A stretch of DNA of 64,000 nucleotides from Miltoncostaea sp963762825 (GCA_963762825.1 CAVXLZ010000001.1:620001-684000); one strand, 5' to 3'; positions 36,559 through 44,785 are shown, counted from the first letter of the stretch. The notes: generated by a model not told the origin, from the letters alone. Translations and numbers: made by a program.

Positions 36559-36987
36559 ATGCTCGAATCACAGCTCGCGCCGATCATCGGCGACGTCACC
36601 GTCACGCTCCTGGAGCCCGTCGGATCGCCTCTCCCGTCCAACTTCATCGTGGACGGCACCAAGCCCTTCGACCTGAAGGTCGAGTGGACCCAGAGCGGCG
36701 ACACGTGGGTGCTGGCCCCGGGCGGCTCCTGGGAGGTCCACATCCTCCTCGAGGGCCTGGGCGCGACCTATGAGGGCGAGCTCCCCGCTCCGCCCTCGCC
36801 ACGCATGGTCGCGGCCGTCAACACGAACAACTTCACCAACACGACGACCTTCAACGTGCCGGCCAACTCGATTCCGGCCGCCGTGTACGAGCTGGCGGTC
36901 ATGATCACATACCGCAAGAACGGCCAGCCGCGCGCCCTCGCCGGCTTCCAGACCATCAAGCCCTTCCAGGTCTACTACCACGCCTGA
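36559..36987 (+). CDS. Orphan 142-aa protein with strong translation signals
   Basis: No recognised family. The protein is mildly acidic and lacks signal peptide, membrane helix and cysteines. It looks all-beta (VTVTLLEPVGSPLPSNFIVD, then WVLAPGGSWEVHILLEGLG and PAAVYELAVMITYRKNG). ATG 36559 is preceded by a near-perfect AAGGAGG at seven to eight bases, and the gene ends at a perfect 12-bp hairpin, so it is probably well expressed on its own. The upstream leader has the palindromes CCCCATTGGGG (36465-36475) and a repeated GGCGCC. It lies inside the segment that splits the DUF72 gene. Confidence 0.7.
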   Translation: MLESQLAPIIGDVTVTLLEPVGSPLPSNFIVDGTKPFDLKVEWTQSGDTWVLAPGGSWEVHILLEGLGATYEGELPAPPSPRMVAAVNTNNFTNTTTFNVPANSIPAAVYELAVMITYRKNGQPRALAGFQTIKPFQVYYHA

Positions 36988-37000
36988 GAGCCGGTGCTGC

Positions 37001-37026
37001 GAGCCCGCTGCCTTGGCAGCGGGCTC
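37001..37026. terminator. Perfect bidirectional hairpin terminator
   Basis: GAGCCCGCTGCC (37001-37012) and GGCAGCGGGCTC (37015-37026) form a perfect 12-bp stem with a TT loop. It lies between the convergent 142-aa gene and the 78-aa minus-strand gene and could stop transcription from both sides, although no U-tract follows. Confidence 0.8.
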
Positions 37027-37033
37027 CGCCGGG

Positions 37034-37270
37034 TCACATCAGGTCGCGGCGGACCAGCTCCATGCCGAGCTCCTCGCAGTAGGAGCGCAGCTCGCCGATC
37101 TCGCGCCGTGAGGTATCGCCATCGGGCGTACCGAGCAAGCGATCCATCCTCCGCGCGATGAACGCGTACGCCGCCCGAAGGCGGTGGTCCGGCCAGTCCT
37201 CGAGCGAGGCGACCTCCACGGACACACCAAGCGGCTCCACGCGCGCCTCCTCGTCGGATCGGGCACCCAC
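37034..37270 (-). CDS. Small uncharacterised protein
   Basis: Up to 78 aa, ending VEVASLEDWPDHRLRAAYAF, then ARRMDRLLGTPDG and LRSYCEELGMELVRRDLM. It is predicted to be helical, with a conserved-looking C-terminus. A GTG at 37270 is used; the first 15 residues may not belong. Third-position bias supports coding. No family recognised. It shares the bidirectional terminator with the orphan gene. Confidence 0.5.
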   Translation of the reverse strand: MGARSDEEARVEPLGVSVEVASLEDWPDHRLRAAYAFIARRMDRLLGTPDGDTSRREIGELRSYCEELGMELVRRDLM

Positions 37271-37383
37271 CCTACGAACGCGTTCTCACGGCCGCAACCC
37301 GCCGACACCGTTCGCCGGCGTACCCTTGCCGCAGCGACCAAACGATCGCACACAGGAGGGAAAGCTCACGCCCCGGTTCTCGA

Positions 37384-37492
37384 CATGGCGGACAGAGCCC
37401 AGGAGATGGCGGTGGTGTTCAACAACAACGCACGGGATCACGCCCTCCGGAACGCGACGAGGTTCGGAGAGCTCCTGCGCGCCGCCCGGTAG
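37384..37492 (+). pseudogene. Detached 3' end of the DUF72 gene (tail copy 2)
   Basis: The frame reads ADRAQEMAVVFNNNARDHAL followed by RNATRFGELLRAAR and TAG, the conserved C-terminal tail of DUF72 proteins that is missing from the gene ending at 34882. It has no own start or ribosome-binding site. The preceding bases CCGGTTCTCG resemble CCGGTCCTCG at the upstream break (34868-34877), consistent with a junction at short homology. Confidence 0.75.
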
Positions 37493-37553
37493 TGGCGGGA
37501 GGCGCCGGACTGCGAGACGATGGCCGAGCGACGATCATCCGGGGGAGGACCCA

Positions 37554-37955
37554 GTGCCCTACATGCGACCGCCGTTCTTCGTGCGGCGGATCTTCAATCC
37601 GATCGCCATGAAGCTCGGCCTCTCCGGCACGCAGGCGCTCGCGGTGCGCGGACGGCGCTCCGGAGCGATCCACCGGGTGCCGGTGATCCCGGTCGACCAC
37701 GACGAGGCGCTCTACCTCGTCTCGCCCCGCGGCGAGACCGACTGGGCGCGCAACCTGCGCGCCGCCGGTGAGGGCGAGCTGCGCAGCCGGAAGGAGGTGC
37801 GCCGGTTCCGAGCGGTGGAGTTGCCGGCCGCCGAGCGTCCGCCGGTCATCTCCGCCTACCGCGCGGTGGCGGGCAGGGCCGTCAGATCGTTCTTCGAAGC
37901 GCTGCCCGATCCCGGCGACCATCCGGTCTTCCGCCTCGAGGAGCGCGAGGGCTGA
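37554..37955 (+). CDS. Nitroreductase/deazaflavin-dependent oxidoreductase family protein
   Basis: 133 aa of the Ddn-like split-barrel family, which uses F420 (deazaflavin). Visible features: MKLGLSGTQALAVRGRRSG, the strand VPVIPVDHDEALYLVSPRGE, then TDWARNLRAAGEGEL and the C-terminal helix. Start is GTG 37554 with GGAGG six bases upstream. Substrate unknown. If correct, the organism makes F420, as Actinomycetota do. Confidence 0.82.
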   Translation: MPYMRPPFFVRRIFNPIAMKLGLSGTQALAVRGRRSGAIHRVPVIPVDHDEALYLVSPRGETDWARNLRAAGEGELRSRKEVRRFRAVELPAAERPPVISAYRAVAGRAVRSFFEALPDPGDHPVFRLEEREG

Positions 37956-38031
37956 GGGGATCTGAGGGCCGGTCGCGCGCTCGTGCGCCCGCCCGTCGCC
38001 GGAGCGCTGCGGGCCCCCTGCTTCGCGCGTC

Positions 38032-38037
38032 TATCCT
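38032..38037 (+). promoter_or_regulatory. -10 element of a leaderless promoter
   Basis: TATCCT (TANNNT type) ends exactly six bases before the GTG start of the DUF3054 gene at 38044, the same geometry as the AraC and thioredoxin genes in this window. No ribosome-binding site precedes the start. Confidence 0.45.
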
Positions 38038-38043
38038 TGCCGG

Positions 38044-38418
38044 GTGCGCGCAGCCCCGTTCTTGGTCATCGACGCCGCCCTCGTTGTCGCCTTCGCGGCG
38101 CTCGGGCGCCGCAGCCACGAGGAGGGCTCCGATGTCTCGGGGGTCCTCGAGGTGGCTGCACCCTTCCTCATCGCCCTCGCGATCGGTTGGCTGCTGGCCC
38201 GCGCGTGGCGAGAGCCTGCCGCATTCACCACGGGCGCCGTGGTGTGGGCGGTCACGGTCGTGGGAGGACTCTGGCTTCGCAGCGCCCTCTTCGACCGCGG
38301 CATCGCGCCGGCCTTCATGGTGGTGGCGGCGGTGACGCTCGGCGTGCTGCTGGTGGGGTGGCGCGCGGTGGCACGGCAACTGCCGGCCCGCCGCGGCCTT
38401 CCCGGCCCTGGGGCTTGA
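38044..38418 (+). CDS. DUF3054 four-helix membrane protein
   Basis: 124 aa with four hydrophobic helices. The N-terminal pattern FLVIDAALVVAFAALGRRSH is typical of DUF3054, as is the polar loop with GVVWAV-type helices and WLRSALFDRG. Function of the family is unknown. GTG 38044 appears leaderless. The last part overlaps, in antisense, the extension of a minus-strand fragment. Confidence 0.8.
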   Translation: MRAAPFLVIDAALVVAFAALGRRSHEEGSDVSGVLEVAAPFLIALAIGWLLARAWREPAAFTTGAVVWAVTVVGGLWLRSALFDRGIAPAFMVVAAVTLGVLLVGWRAVARQLPARRGLPGPGA

Positions 38419-38589
38419 GAGGGCCTTCTCGGGGAGGTTCCCGAGCCGGTCGGCAAGAGCGCCCGAGTCGGGGATCCGGCCGTCGGGGGTCACCTTGCCG
38501 ATGATCGAGGGCAGCGGGGCGGCCGTCCCGGAGGCGGCCACGTCCTTCGGCACGATCACCCGACCGAGCACGCCGTCGAGAAGCCCCAT
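38419..38589 (-). pseudogene. 5' fragment of an unidentified minus-strand gene
   Basis: From ATG 38589 the minus strand reads like protein for about 57 codons (MGLLDGVLGRVIVPKDVAAS, then PLPSIIGKVTPDGRIPDSGA and LADRLGNLPEKAL) with GC3 bias. It then runs without a stop into the antisense of the DUF3054 gene. Either the gene is truncated here or a stop was lost. Function unknown. Confidence 0.4.
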
Positions 38590-38602
38590 TCATGATCCTG
38601 CC

Positions 38603-38621
38603 GTTATCGTGTACGGATAAC
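38603..38621. promoter_or_regulatory. Palindromic operator candidate
   Basis: GTTATC (38603-38608) and GATAAC (38616-38621) are inverted repeats with a seven-base spacer in an AT-rich patch 14-32 bases upstream of the ATG at 38589. The reverse-strand GATAAC could double as a -10 element, so a repressor bound here would block the minus-strand fragment's promoter. Confidence 0.45.
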
Positions 38622-38632
38622 CGCGGGCGGCT

Positions 38633-39169
38633 CTACGCGGCTCCGGTCGCGCGATCGCCCGCCCGCGAGCGGTCGACCGGGGCTCCTGCCTCGGCGGCCA
38701 TCGCCTCGATCAGGACCGCGGTGTCAACGGCGGCAGGGGTGTCGGCATCCGTCGCCGAATCGGCCACGAACCAGGCCTCGCGAGCGAAGTAGGAGAGTCG
38801 CTCGGCTGCGTCGGGGCGGCCTGCGCTGTCGCGGGCCTGGGACTCGAGGTAGTCGAGGATCTCACGGCACTCCGTGCTGGCCCACCCGCCGCCTCCGGGA
38901 GGGTCGCGGCGCCGGGCGAGCACCCACCACACCACGGCGAGGATCGGCAGCTTGACGAAGAGGAACGCCCCGATCACCCACATGGCGAGCGTCTCGGGGC
39001 TTCCCGCGTCGGCGGCGAGAAGGGCGGCGTAGGTGCCGATGCCGAGGATGACCACCGCGGCCATGACCAGTCCCAGCAGGGCTCCGGTCCGCAGATTCCC
39101 CTCGCGATCGGTGAACGCGAGGGCGAAGGGGGAGCGTCGGGCGGGAAGCGCGCGAACGGGTGCGTCCAT
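38633..39169 (-). CDS. Uncharacterised two-helix membrane protein
   Basis: 178 aa with a polar N-terminus, two membrane helices (LLGLVMAAVVILGIGTYAAL and LAMWVIGAFLFVKLPILAVV) and a cytoplasmic helical tail (REILDYLESQARDSAGRPDA, then FAREAWFVADSATDADT). No family recognised. It diverges from the secreted repeat protein at 39272. Confidence 0.65.
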   Translation of the reverse strand: MDAPVRALPARRSPFALAFTDREGNLRTGALLGLVMAAVVILGIGTYAALLAADAGSPETLAMWVIGAFLFVKLPILAVVWWVLARRRDPPGGGGWASTECREILDYLESQARDSAGRPDAAERLSYFAREAWFVADSATDADTPAAVDTAVLIEAMAAEAGAPVDRSRAGDRATGAA

Positions 39170-39271
39170 AGCCCCACGCTACCAACCTTGGCCAAGCTCG
39201 CGTCCTTTGGGTGGTCGCTGCCTCGCCCGATGGGGGGTTGCCCTGTCACCCCTGGAGAGGTAGTTCTGGCG

Positions 39272-40537
39272 ATGATGCGATCCCGTTCCCTGGGTCGCGG
39301 CTCCGCCCGGCCGCTCCCGCTCCTGATGCTCAGTCTCGGTGCAGCCCTCTGCCTGCCGCCCATCGCCACCGCCGGCCCCCTCGCGCGGTCGCTCGACTAC
39401 CTCGCGGCACGTCAGGACGTTGCGGGCGGCGGTTTCGCGGCTGGTCCGGGCACAGATGCGGCCTACACCGCCTGGGCCTCTCTCGCCGTCTCCGCGGCCG
39501 GCGAGGACACCGGTCGCTGGCGCCGCGGCCGCACCTCCTTGCGCTCGGCGCTCCGGCGACCGCTCACGGGCGCCACTCTCGCCGACGTCCAACGCACCGC
39601 CGTGGCCATCGCCGCGGCGGGAATGGATCCGAGGGTGGTGGGGGGTCGCAATCTTGTGCGGGAGGTGCTGCGCGCGCAGCGCACCGACGGGACGATCGGA
39701 CCCGACTCATCGACCACCGCCTGGGGCATCCTGGCCCTCAGCGCCGGAGGCCTCGGCTCGGGGTCGCACGCGATCCAGATCGGGGCCGATGCGCTCGAGA
39801 GGGCGCAGGGGTCCGACGGGGGATGGACGCTCACCGCGAACGACCCCGGCTCCGGGCCCAACACGACCGCTGCAGTCGTGCAGGCGCTGGCCGCCGCCGG
39901 GCACGACCCCGAGACCTCGCGGGCGCTTCGCCGGGCGCGTGCCTTCCTTCTCGCCGCGCAGAACGCCGACGGCGGCTTCCCGCCGGTGGTCGGCGGCGGC
40001 AGCACGTCGCTGACGACGGCATGGGTCGCGCTGGCGATCCGCGCCCTGGGCGAGCGCTCGAGTCAGCCCCCTTGGAACCGTGCCGGCGGTCCCCTGGCCC
40101 TCCTGCGATCCCTGCAGGTCGCCGACGGGGGTGTCCGCAACGCCCCCGAGTCGAAGTCCCCATCGCTGTGGGCCACCAGTCAGACCGCGCTCGCCTTCGG
40201 CGGCAAGTATCTGCCCTACCGGCGGGTGGTGCCGCGTCCGGTGCCCCTGCGCGCCCCCCGCGTGGTGGCACGGCGCCCGCTGAGCGGGGGCCGGTTGCGC
40301 GGGCCACTGACAATCGCCTACCGGGATGACAAGGGGGGCACCGGCGTCGATCCCAAGTCGGTGCGGATCCGCGTCGGCGGGCGGGATCTCACGCGACGTG
40401 CCAAGGTGACACCCCAGCTTCTCAAGATCCCCCGCAAGCTGGTGCCGGCCGGGCGGAAGACGGTCCGGTTGGCCTTCTCGGATCGCGCGGGCAACTCGCG
40501 CGCGGTGCGTTGGAGCATCGTGGCCCCAGGTCGTTAA
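39272..40537 (+). CDS. Secreted prenyltransferase/squalene-oxidase-repeat protein
   Basis: 421 aa with a signal peptide (PLPLLMLSLGAALCLPPIAT) and an alpha/alpha-toroid made of repeats: LDYLAARQDVAGGGFAAG, LRAQRTDGTIGPDSSTTAWG, ALERAQGSDGGWTLTAND, LLAAQNADGGFPPVVGG and SLQVADGGVRNAP. A C-terminal Ig-like beta domain (SVRIRVGGRDL, then VRLAFSDRAGNSRAV) follows. No DxDD catalytic motif was seen, so it is not an obvious cyclase; secreted toroids of this type may bind ligands such as cobalamin. I use ATG 39272 because the signal peptide begins there and GGAGAGG lies upstream; an in-frame ATG at 39188 would bury the signal. Confidence 0.78.
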   Translation: MMRSRSLGRGSARPLPLLMLSLGAALCLPPIATAGPLARSLDYLAARQDVAGGGFAAGPGTDAAYTAWASLAVSAAGEDTGRWRRGRTSLRSALRRPLTGATLADVQRTAVAIAAAGMDPRVVGGRNLVREVLRAQRTDGTIGPDSSTTAWGILALSAGGLGSGSHAIQIGADALERAQGSDGGWTLTANDPGSGPNTTAAVVQALAAAGHDPETSRALRRARAFLLAAQNADGGFPPVVGGGSTSLTTAWVALAIRALGERSSQPPWNRAGGPLALLRSLQVADGGVRNAPESKSPSLWATSQTALAFGGKYLPYRRVVPRPVPLRAPRVVARRPLSGGRLRGPLTIAYRDDKGGTGVDPKSVRIRVGGRDLTRRAKVTPQLLKIPRKLVPAGRKTVRLAFSDRAGNSRAVRWSIVAPGR

Positions 40538-40621
40538 CGAGCGAACGAGCTTGCCAGGCGGCCGCGCCTTTGCCACACTCGACGGGACGTCACCTTCCCT
40601 CGTCCCGAGAGGTCGCCTTCC

Positions 40622-40942
40622 ATGGTCACGCTCACCCAGGAGGCCCAGGACAAGTTGCGCAGTCTGATCGCCGCCGAGGGGCAGGAGGGCGCCGGCCTGC
40701 GCGTCCAGGTCATCCCCGGGGGATGCTCGGGCTTCGAGTACGACCTCTCGCTCGCGGCTCCGTCCGAGGGCGACGAGATCGTCGAGGGCGACGGGGTGCG
40801 GGTGATCATCGATCGCTTCAGCGTGCCGTATCTGCTCGGCGTCGAGTTGGACTACGAAGAGGGTTTCCAGGGGGCCGGATTCCTGGTGAACAACCCCAAC
40901 GCGTCAGCGTCCTGCGGCTGCGGGAAGAGCTTCCAGGCCTAG
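40622..40942 (+). CDS. erpA: Iron-sulfur cluster carrier/insertion protein (ErpA/IscA family)
   Basis: 106-aa A-type carrier. All three cluster cysteines are present: Cys in GGCSGFEYDL (near residue 35) and CGCGKSF at the C-terminus. It delivers Fe-S clusters to apoproteins. ATG 40622; no suf or isc genes adjoin, so it stands alone as ErpA often does. Confidence 0.92.
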   Translation: MVTLTQEAQDKLRSLIAAEGQEGAGLRVQVIPGGCSGFEYDLSLAAPSEGDEIVEGDGVRVIIDRFSVPYLLGVELDYEEGFQGAGFLVNNPNASASCGCGKSFQA

Positions 40943-40958
40943 CGCGTGACCGCGGCTC

Positions 40959-41477
40959 TCACGAGCCGTAGTCAGCCGTGAGGATCGTGGAGGAGCAGCC
41001 CGCCGCGCTCGCCGAGCCGGTGCCCACCCAGCGGAAGCGCGGGTTGAGGAGGTTGGCTCGGTGCGGCGGGCTGTCGAGCCACATTCGCACGGTCTGCCTG
41101 GCGGCATCGGATCCGCACCCCCAGACCATGGCGAGGTTCTCGCCGACGGTCCGGTTGCGGGGAAAGCCTGCGGCGAAGAGTCGCTTCCAGAAGGGGGCGC
41201 CACCTCGGCCGTCGTGGTCGAATCCGCCGGTCCTCACGAGATAGCGGCTGTGGGCGCGGGCGGGCCGCCGGAGGGTCGCAATCATACGCAGGGGCCGCCG
41301 GCCGCGCTCAGCGCGAGCGCGGTTCATCTCCCGCAGCAGGGCTGCCTCGGTGCGGGGAACACTCGCCTCGGTGGCCTGGCTGGCGCGGGCTCCCTTGGCC
41401 TCAGCTCCAGAGGTCGCGGCGCCGGCGAGGGCGAGAGCTGCGGCCGTCATGGCCAGCGCTGATCTGCATCCGTGCAT
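40959..41477 (-). CDS. Secreted CAP/SCP-domain protein
   Basis: 172 aa with signal peptide (LAMTAAALALAGAATSGAEA) and a CAP domain: MNRARAERGRRPLRMIATL, then ARAHSRYL, GFDHDG, VGENLAMVWG and WLDSPPHRANLLNPRFRWVG. The His and Glu residues of the CAP cavity are in place. Function of bacterial CAP proteins is poorly known. ATG 41477 is preceded by AAGGA. Confidence 0.88.
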   Translation of the reverse strand: MHGCRSALAMTAAALALAGAATSGAEAKGARASQATEASVPRTEAALLREMNRARAERGRRPLRMIATLRRPARAHSRYLVRTGGFDHDGRGGAPFWKRLFAAGFPRNRTVGENLAMVWGCGSDAARQTVRMWLDSPPHRANLLNPRFRWVGTGSASAAGCSSTILTADYGS

Positions 41478-41569
41478 TCCCTTCCTTTATCGGCCGCTCG
41501 CCGCGAAGCTGAACGTCCGCCGGGCACGGGAGTAGTTTCCCGGTGGGTCCATCCGTCGAGGAGACCGCC

Positions 41570-42760
41570 GTGAGTGGAGTCGTCATCGCCAGCGCCGCGC
41601 GCACGCCGATCGGCGCGTTCATGGGAGGTCTCAGCGAGATCCCGGCCACCGAGCTGGGGGCGGTCGTGATCGCCGAGGCGCTGAGCCGGGCGGGCGTGGA
41701 GCCGGCCGCGGTCGACGAGGTGCTGATGGGAAACGTCCTCTCGGCCGGGCTCGGACAGAACCCCGCCCGCCAGGCCGCGCTGGCGGCGGGCGTCCCCGAG
41801 AGCGTCCCGGCGACCACCGTCAACAAGCTCTGCGGATCGGGGCTGAAGGCGGTCACCCTCGCCGCGCAGGCGATCGTGGCCGGGGATGCGGACGTCGTCG
41901 TGGCCGGGGGTATGGAGAACATGAGCGCCGCGCCCCATCTCCTGCCCGCTCTGCGTGCCGGCCGGCGGATGGGGGATGCGGCGGCGATCGACTCGATGCT
42001 GCGCGACGGGCTCTGGTGCGCCGTGTGCGACGTCCACATGGGGGTCACCGCGGAGAACATCGCAGCGGAGGACGGCATCGCACGCGAGGATCAGGACGCC
42101 TTCGCCCTCCGCAGCCAGCTGCGCGCGGCGGCGGCGATCGAGTCGGGCGCGTTCTCGGCTGAGATCGTCCCGGTGATGGTCCCCGCCCGCCGCGGCGGGC
42201 CGGTCGCGTTCGACCGCGATGAGCACCCGCGCCCGGACACCACGCCCGAGACCCTCGCCCGCCTGAGGCCGGCGTTCACCGCCGAGGGCACGGTGACCGC
42301 AGGCTCCTCCTCGGGGATCAACGACGGCGCGGCGGCCACGGTGGTGATGAGCTCCGAGGCCGCGCGCGATGCCGGTGTGCCCGTGCTCGCGAAGATCCGC
42401 GGCTATGCCTCCGTGGGGGTGGCACCGCGGGTCATGGGGCTCGGCCCGGTCCAGGCGATCGAGCGCGCCCTCGAGCGCGCCGGCGTCGCCCTTGGCGACA
42501 TCGATGTCGTGGAGCTCAACGAGGCCTTCGCGGCCCAGTCGCTCGCCGTGGTCCGCCGGGTCGGGCTCGATCCGGACAGGACCAACGTGCACGGAGGAGC
42601 GATCGCCCTCGGCCACCCGGTCGGCGCCTCCGGGGCGCGCGTCCTCACGACCCTGCTGTACGAGATGCAGCGCAGCGACCTGCGCCTGGGCCTTGCCGCG
42701 CTCTGCATCGGGGGCGGCCAGGGCATCGCGATGGTCGTCGAGAGGCCCCCGCTCAGGTGA
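41570..42760 (+). CDS. Acetyl-CoA C-acetyltransferase (thiolase)
   Basis: 396-aa biosynthetic-type thiolase. Active-site cysteine near residue 88 in NKLCGSGLKAVTLAAQAI, MENMSAAPHLLP, the histidine in GGAIALGHPVGASGAR and the second cysteine in CIGGGQG. It condenses two acetyl-CoA molecules or runs the reverse reaction; context gives no pathway. GTG 41570 is chosen for its GAGGAG site seven bases upstream and canonical length; GTG 41543 is in frame. Confidence 0.93.
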   Translation: MSGVVIASAARTPIGAFMGGLSEIPATELGAVVIAEALSRAGVEPAAVDEVLMGNVLSAGLGQNPARQAALAAGVPESVPATTVNKLCGSGLKAVTLAAQAIVAGDADVVVAGGMENMSAAPHLLPALRAGRRMGDAAAIDSMLRDGLWCAVCDVHMGVTAENIAAEDGIAREDQDAFALRSQLRAAAAIESGAFSAEIVPVMVPARRGGPVAFDRDEHPRPDTTPETLARLRPAFTAEGTVTAGSSSGINDGAAATVVMSSEAARDAGVPVLAKIRGYASVGVAPRVMGLGPVQAIERALERAGVALGDIDVVELNEAFAAQSLAVVRRVGLDPDRTNVHGGAIALGHPVGASGARVLTTLLYEMQRSDLRLGLAALCIGGGQGIAMVVERPPLR

Positions 42761-43884
42761 TCGCCCACGCGGCGCCCGCGGTGCCGGTGATCGCGGCTGC
42801 CCCGGTCGGCTTCGGTCGGATCGCCGTGGGCGTGGGCAGCGGCACCGACCGCCTCGAGGTGCAGGCGAGCGGGCGCATCACGGCGCGAATCACGGTCGCC
42901 CCGGGGCCGAGGCGGGTCTCGGTTCCCGTGCCCATCGGAGTCAACCCCGTGCGGGTCAGGGCCGTCGGGGCGGGCGGCGCGCGCTGGTCGGCGACCATCC
43001 GGGTGCGCGCCCTCCCCGCATCGTCGCGTCGCGCCGGGCGCGTGCCGGGCTTCGTGGATCGGCGCCTGCAGCGCGACGTGGACCGCCTCGTGGCGGGCGT
43101 ACCGGCGATCGCGGGCGTCTACGTCCAACACCTCGCGAGCGGCTGCGGTGCCAGCAGCAACGCCGACGCCCAGTTCCCGGCCGCGAGCACCCTGAAGGCT
43201 GCGATCCTGGTCGACGCCGTCCGGCGAGGGCAGCACACCCGGCTCGGCCGCGATCTCGATCGGATGATCCTCTCCTCCAACGACCGGGCCGCCAACCGGG
43301 TGCTCGTGGCTCTGGGCGGCGGATCGGGAGAGGTTGGAGCGGCGGGTGTCACCGACACTCTCAGGCGCCTCGGCCTGGACCGGTCCCTCGTCCGGCGCCC
43401 CTACATCATCGAAACGGCCCGCCGGCCCCTTTCGATCGTGACCAGCGCCCGTCCGGCGCTCTTCACGAACTTCGTGACCACCCCGTTCGAGCTCGCACGG
43501 CTGATGGTGAACATCCACAGAGGAGCGGTCGGGGGCGGGGGAGGGGTCGCGCGGCTCGGTATCGCGAGCCGCACCGCCCGCGCGGAGCTGCTCGCCCGGC
43601 TGCTCGACGTGCGCGATCGCAGCAAGCTCGTGGCGGGCCTGCCGCCGGGGGTCCCGGTGGCTCACAAGACCGGCTACACGAAGCAGGTCAAGCACGATGG
43701 CGGCGTCATCTACCTCGCGAGTGGCCCGGTCGTGGCCGCCGTGATGACCTGGAGCGCATCGGGGGTGAGCGACGCGGTCGGAGACCGCTTCATCGCCGAG
43801 GTGGCCCGGGTCGCCCGCGCGCGGCTGGCTCGCGGGGGGATCTGCGGCGCCCGGAGCGTGCCACGCCGCGTCGGCGGCCGGTAG
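42757..43884 (+). CDS. Class A beta-lactamase-like serine hydrolase
   Basis: 375 aa. An N-terminal beta-rich region of about 110 residues precedes a penicillin-binding-like domain with SxxK (ASTLKAAIL, Ser near 144), SxN (SSNDRAANRVL) and KTG (AHKTGYTKQ). No strong signal peptide is visible after the GTG at 42757, which is odd for an enzyme expected outside the membrane; the start may be wrong. It could be a beta-lactamase, a DD-peptidase or an esterase. The start overlaps the thiolase stop. Confidence 0.8.
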   Translation: MIAHAAPAVPVIAAAPVGFGRIAVGVGSGTDRLEVQASGRITARITVAPGPRRVSVPVPIGVNPVRVRAVGAGGARWSATIRVRALPASSRRAGRVPGFVDRRLQRDVDRLVAGVPAIAGVYVQHLASGCGASSNADAQFPAASTLKAAILVDAVRRGQHTRLGRDLDRMILSSNDRAANRVLVALGGGSGEVGAAGVTDTLRRLGLDRSLVRRPYIIETARRPLSIVTSARPALFTNFVTTPFELARLMVNIHRGAVGGGGGVARLGIASRTARAELLARLLDVRDRSKLVAGLPPGVPVAHKTGYTKQVKHDGGVIYLASGPVVAAVMTWSASGVSDAVGDRFIAEVARVARARLARGGICGARSVPRRVGGR

Positions 43885-43921
43885 GTTCCCGGCGGATCCA
43901 CGACCAGGAGACGGGCGGACG

Positions 43922-44785
43922 ATGAGCATCGCGGACTGGTATCCCGATCCGACGCGATCGGGCAGGTTGCGCTATTGGGACGGCACTGCGTGGACCGAGC
44001 ACGTCAGCGAGGACGGTGGCACCGCGTCGGACCCGATCGTGGGCATTCCGCCCGCCCCGCCGGGGCTCGAGCCCGCACCTCCGCCCCCGCCCCTGCCCCC
44101 GCTTCCGGGGCCAACGCCCGCCCGGAGGGCGGCCCCGTACCCCCCGACCCTCCTCGGACGCGCCGGATTCGGGGTCGCGGCGCTGGGCGGGATCCTGATG
44201 GCCGCCACCGTCGGTTCCACCGCGGTGGAACAGCCGGCGTTCGGGAGCATCGAGGTGGCCGGGGGCGCGTGGATCGGGGTGGTCGCCGCGGTGCTCTGCA
44301 TCGGGGCGGCCGTGGCGCCGTGGTTCTGGGCGCGGCTCGCAGGCGTCGGCATCTCGTCGTTCTTCGCGATCGTCGTCGCCTTCGCGCTGATCGGCTTCCG
44401 GACATCGGACGACCTTGCGCCGGGGGTGGATGTGAGCCTCGGCGGGGCGGGCTGGTTGATGTTGCTCGGCTCGCTGCTTCTCTTCGCCGGAACCGCGATG
44501 GCCCTCATCTGGCTGAGGGTGCCGGTCCGGGAGCCCGACGCCGGACAGGCGGCGCCCGAGGGCAAGGCGGTCGCGTCGCTCGTGGTCGGGATCGTCGGCG
44601 TGGTGCTGCCGTTCGCGGCGGCACCCGCGATCGGCCTCTCCATGTATGCGACGGACGACATGAAGGCGAGCGACGGGCGCGTGGGCGGTCGGGGGATGGC
44701 GATCGCCGGGCTGGTGCTCGGGATCGTCTCGCTCTCGATCTGGGGGCTCGGCCTGTTGCTCGGGATGCTGCTCGCGCAGCCGTAG
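43922..44785 (+). CDS. DUF2510 membrane protein with DUF4190-like C-terminus
   Basis: 287 aa. The N-terminal DUF2510 motif (WYPDPTRSGRLRYWDGTAWT) is a short actinobacterial WW-like module. A Pro-rich linker follows, then six or so hydrophobic helices, ending with a pair typical of DUF4190 (VASLVVGIVGVVLPFAAAPA and GRGMAIAGLVLGIVSLSIWG). Function unknown. It is convergent with dnaE2. Confidence 0.78.
   Translation: MSIADWYPDPTRSGRLRYWDGTAWTEHVSEDGGTASDPIVGIPPAPPGLEPAPPPPPLPPLPGPTPARRAAPYPPTLLGRAGFGVAALGGILMAATVGSTAVEQPAFGSIEVAGGAWIGVVAAVLCIGAAVAPWFWARLAGVGISSFFAIVVAFALIGFRTSDDLAPGVDVSLGGAGWLMLLGSLLLFAGTAMALIWLRVPVREPDAGQAAPEGKAVASLVVGIVGVVLPFAAAPAIGLSMYATDDMKASDGRVGGRGMAIAGLVLGIVSLSIWGLGLLLGMLLAQP

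Noticed and set aside
34883..37383. Insertion sequence or transposon
   Set aside because: No transposase-like frame and no terminal inverted repeats were found; only the DUF72-tail direct repeat.
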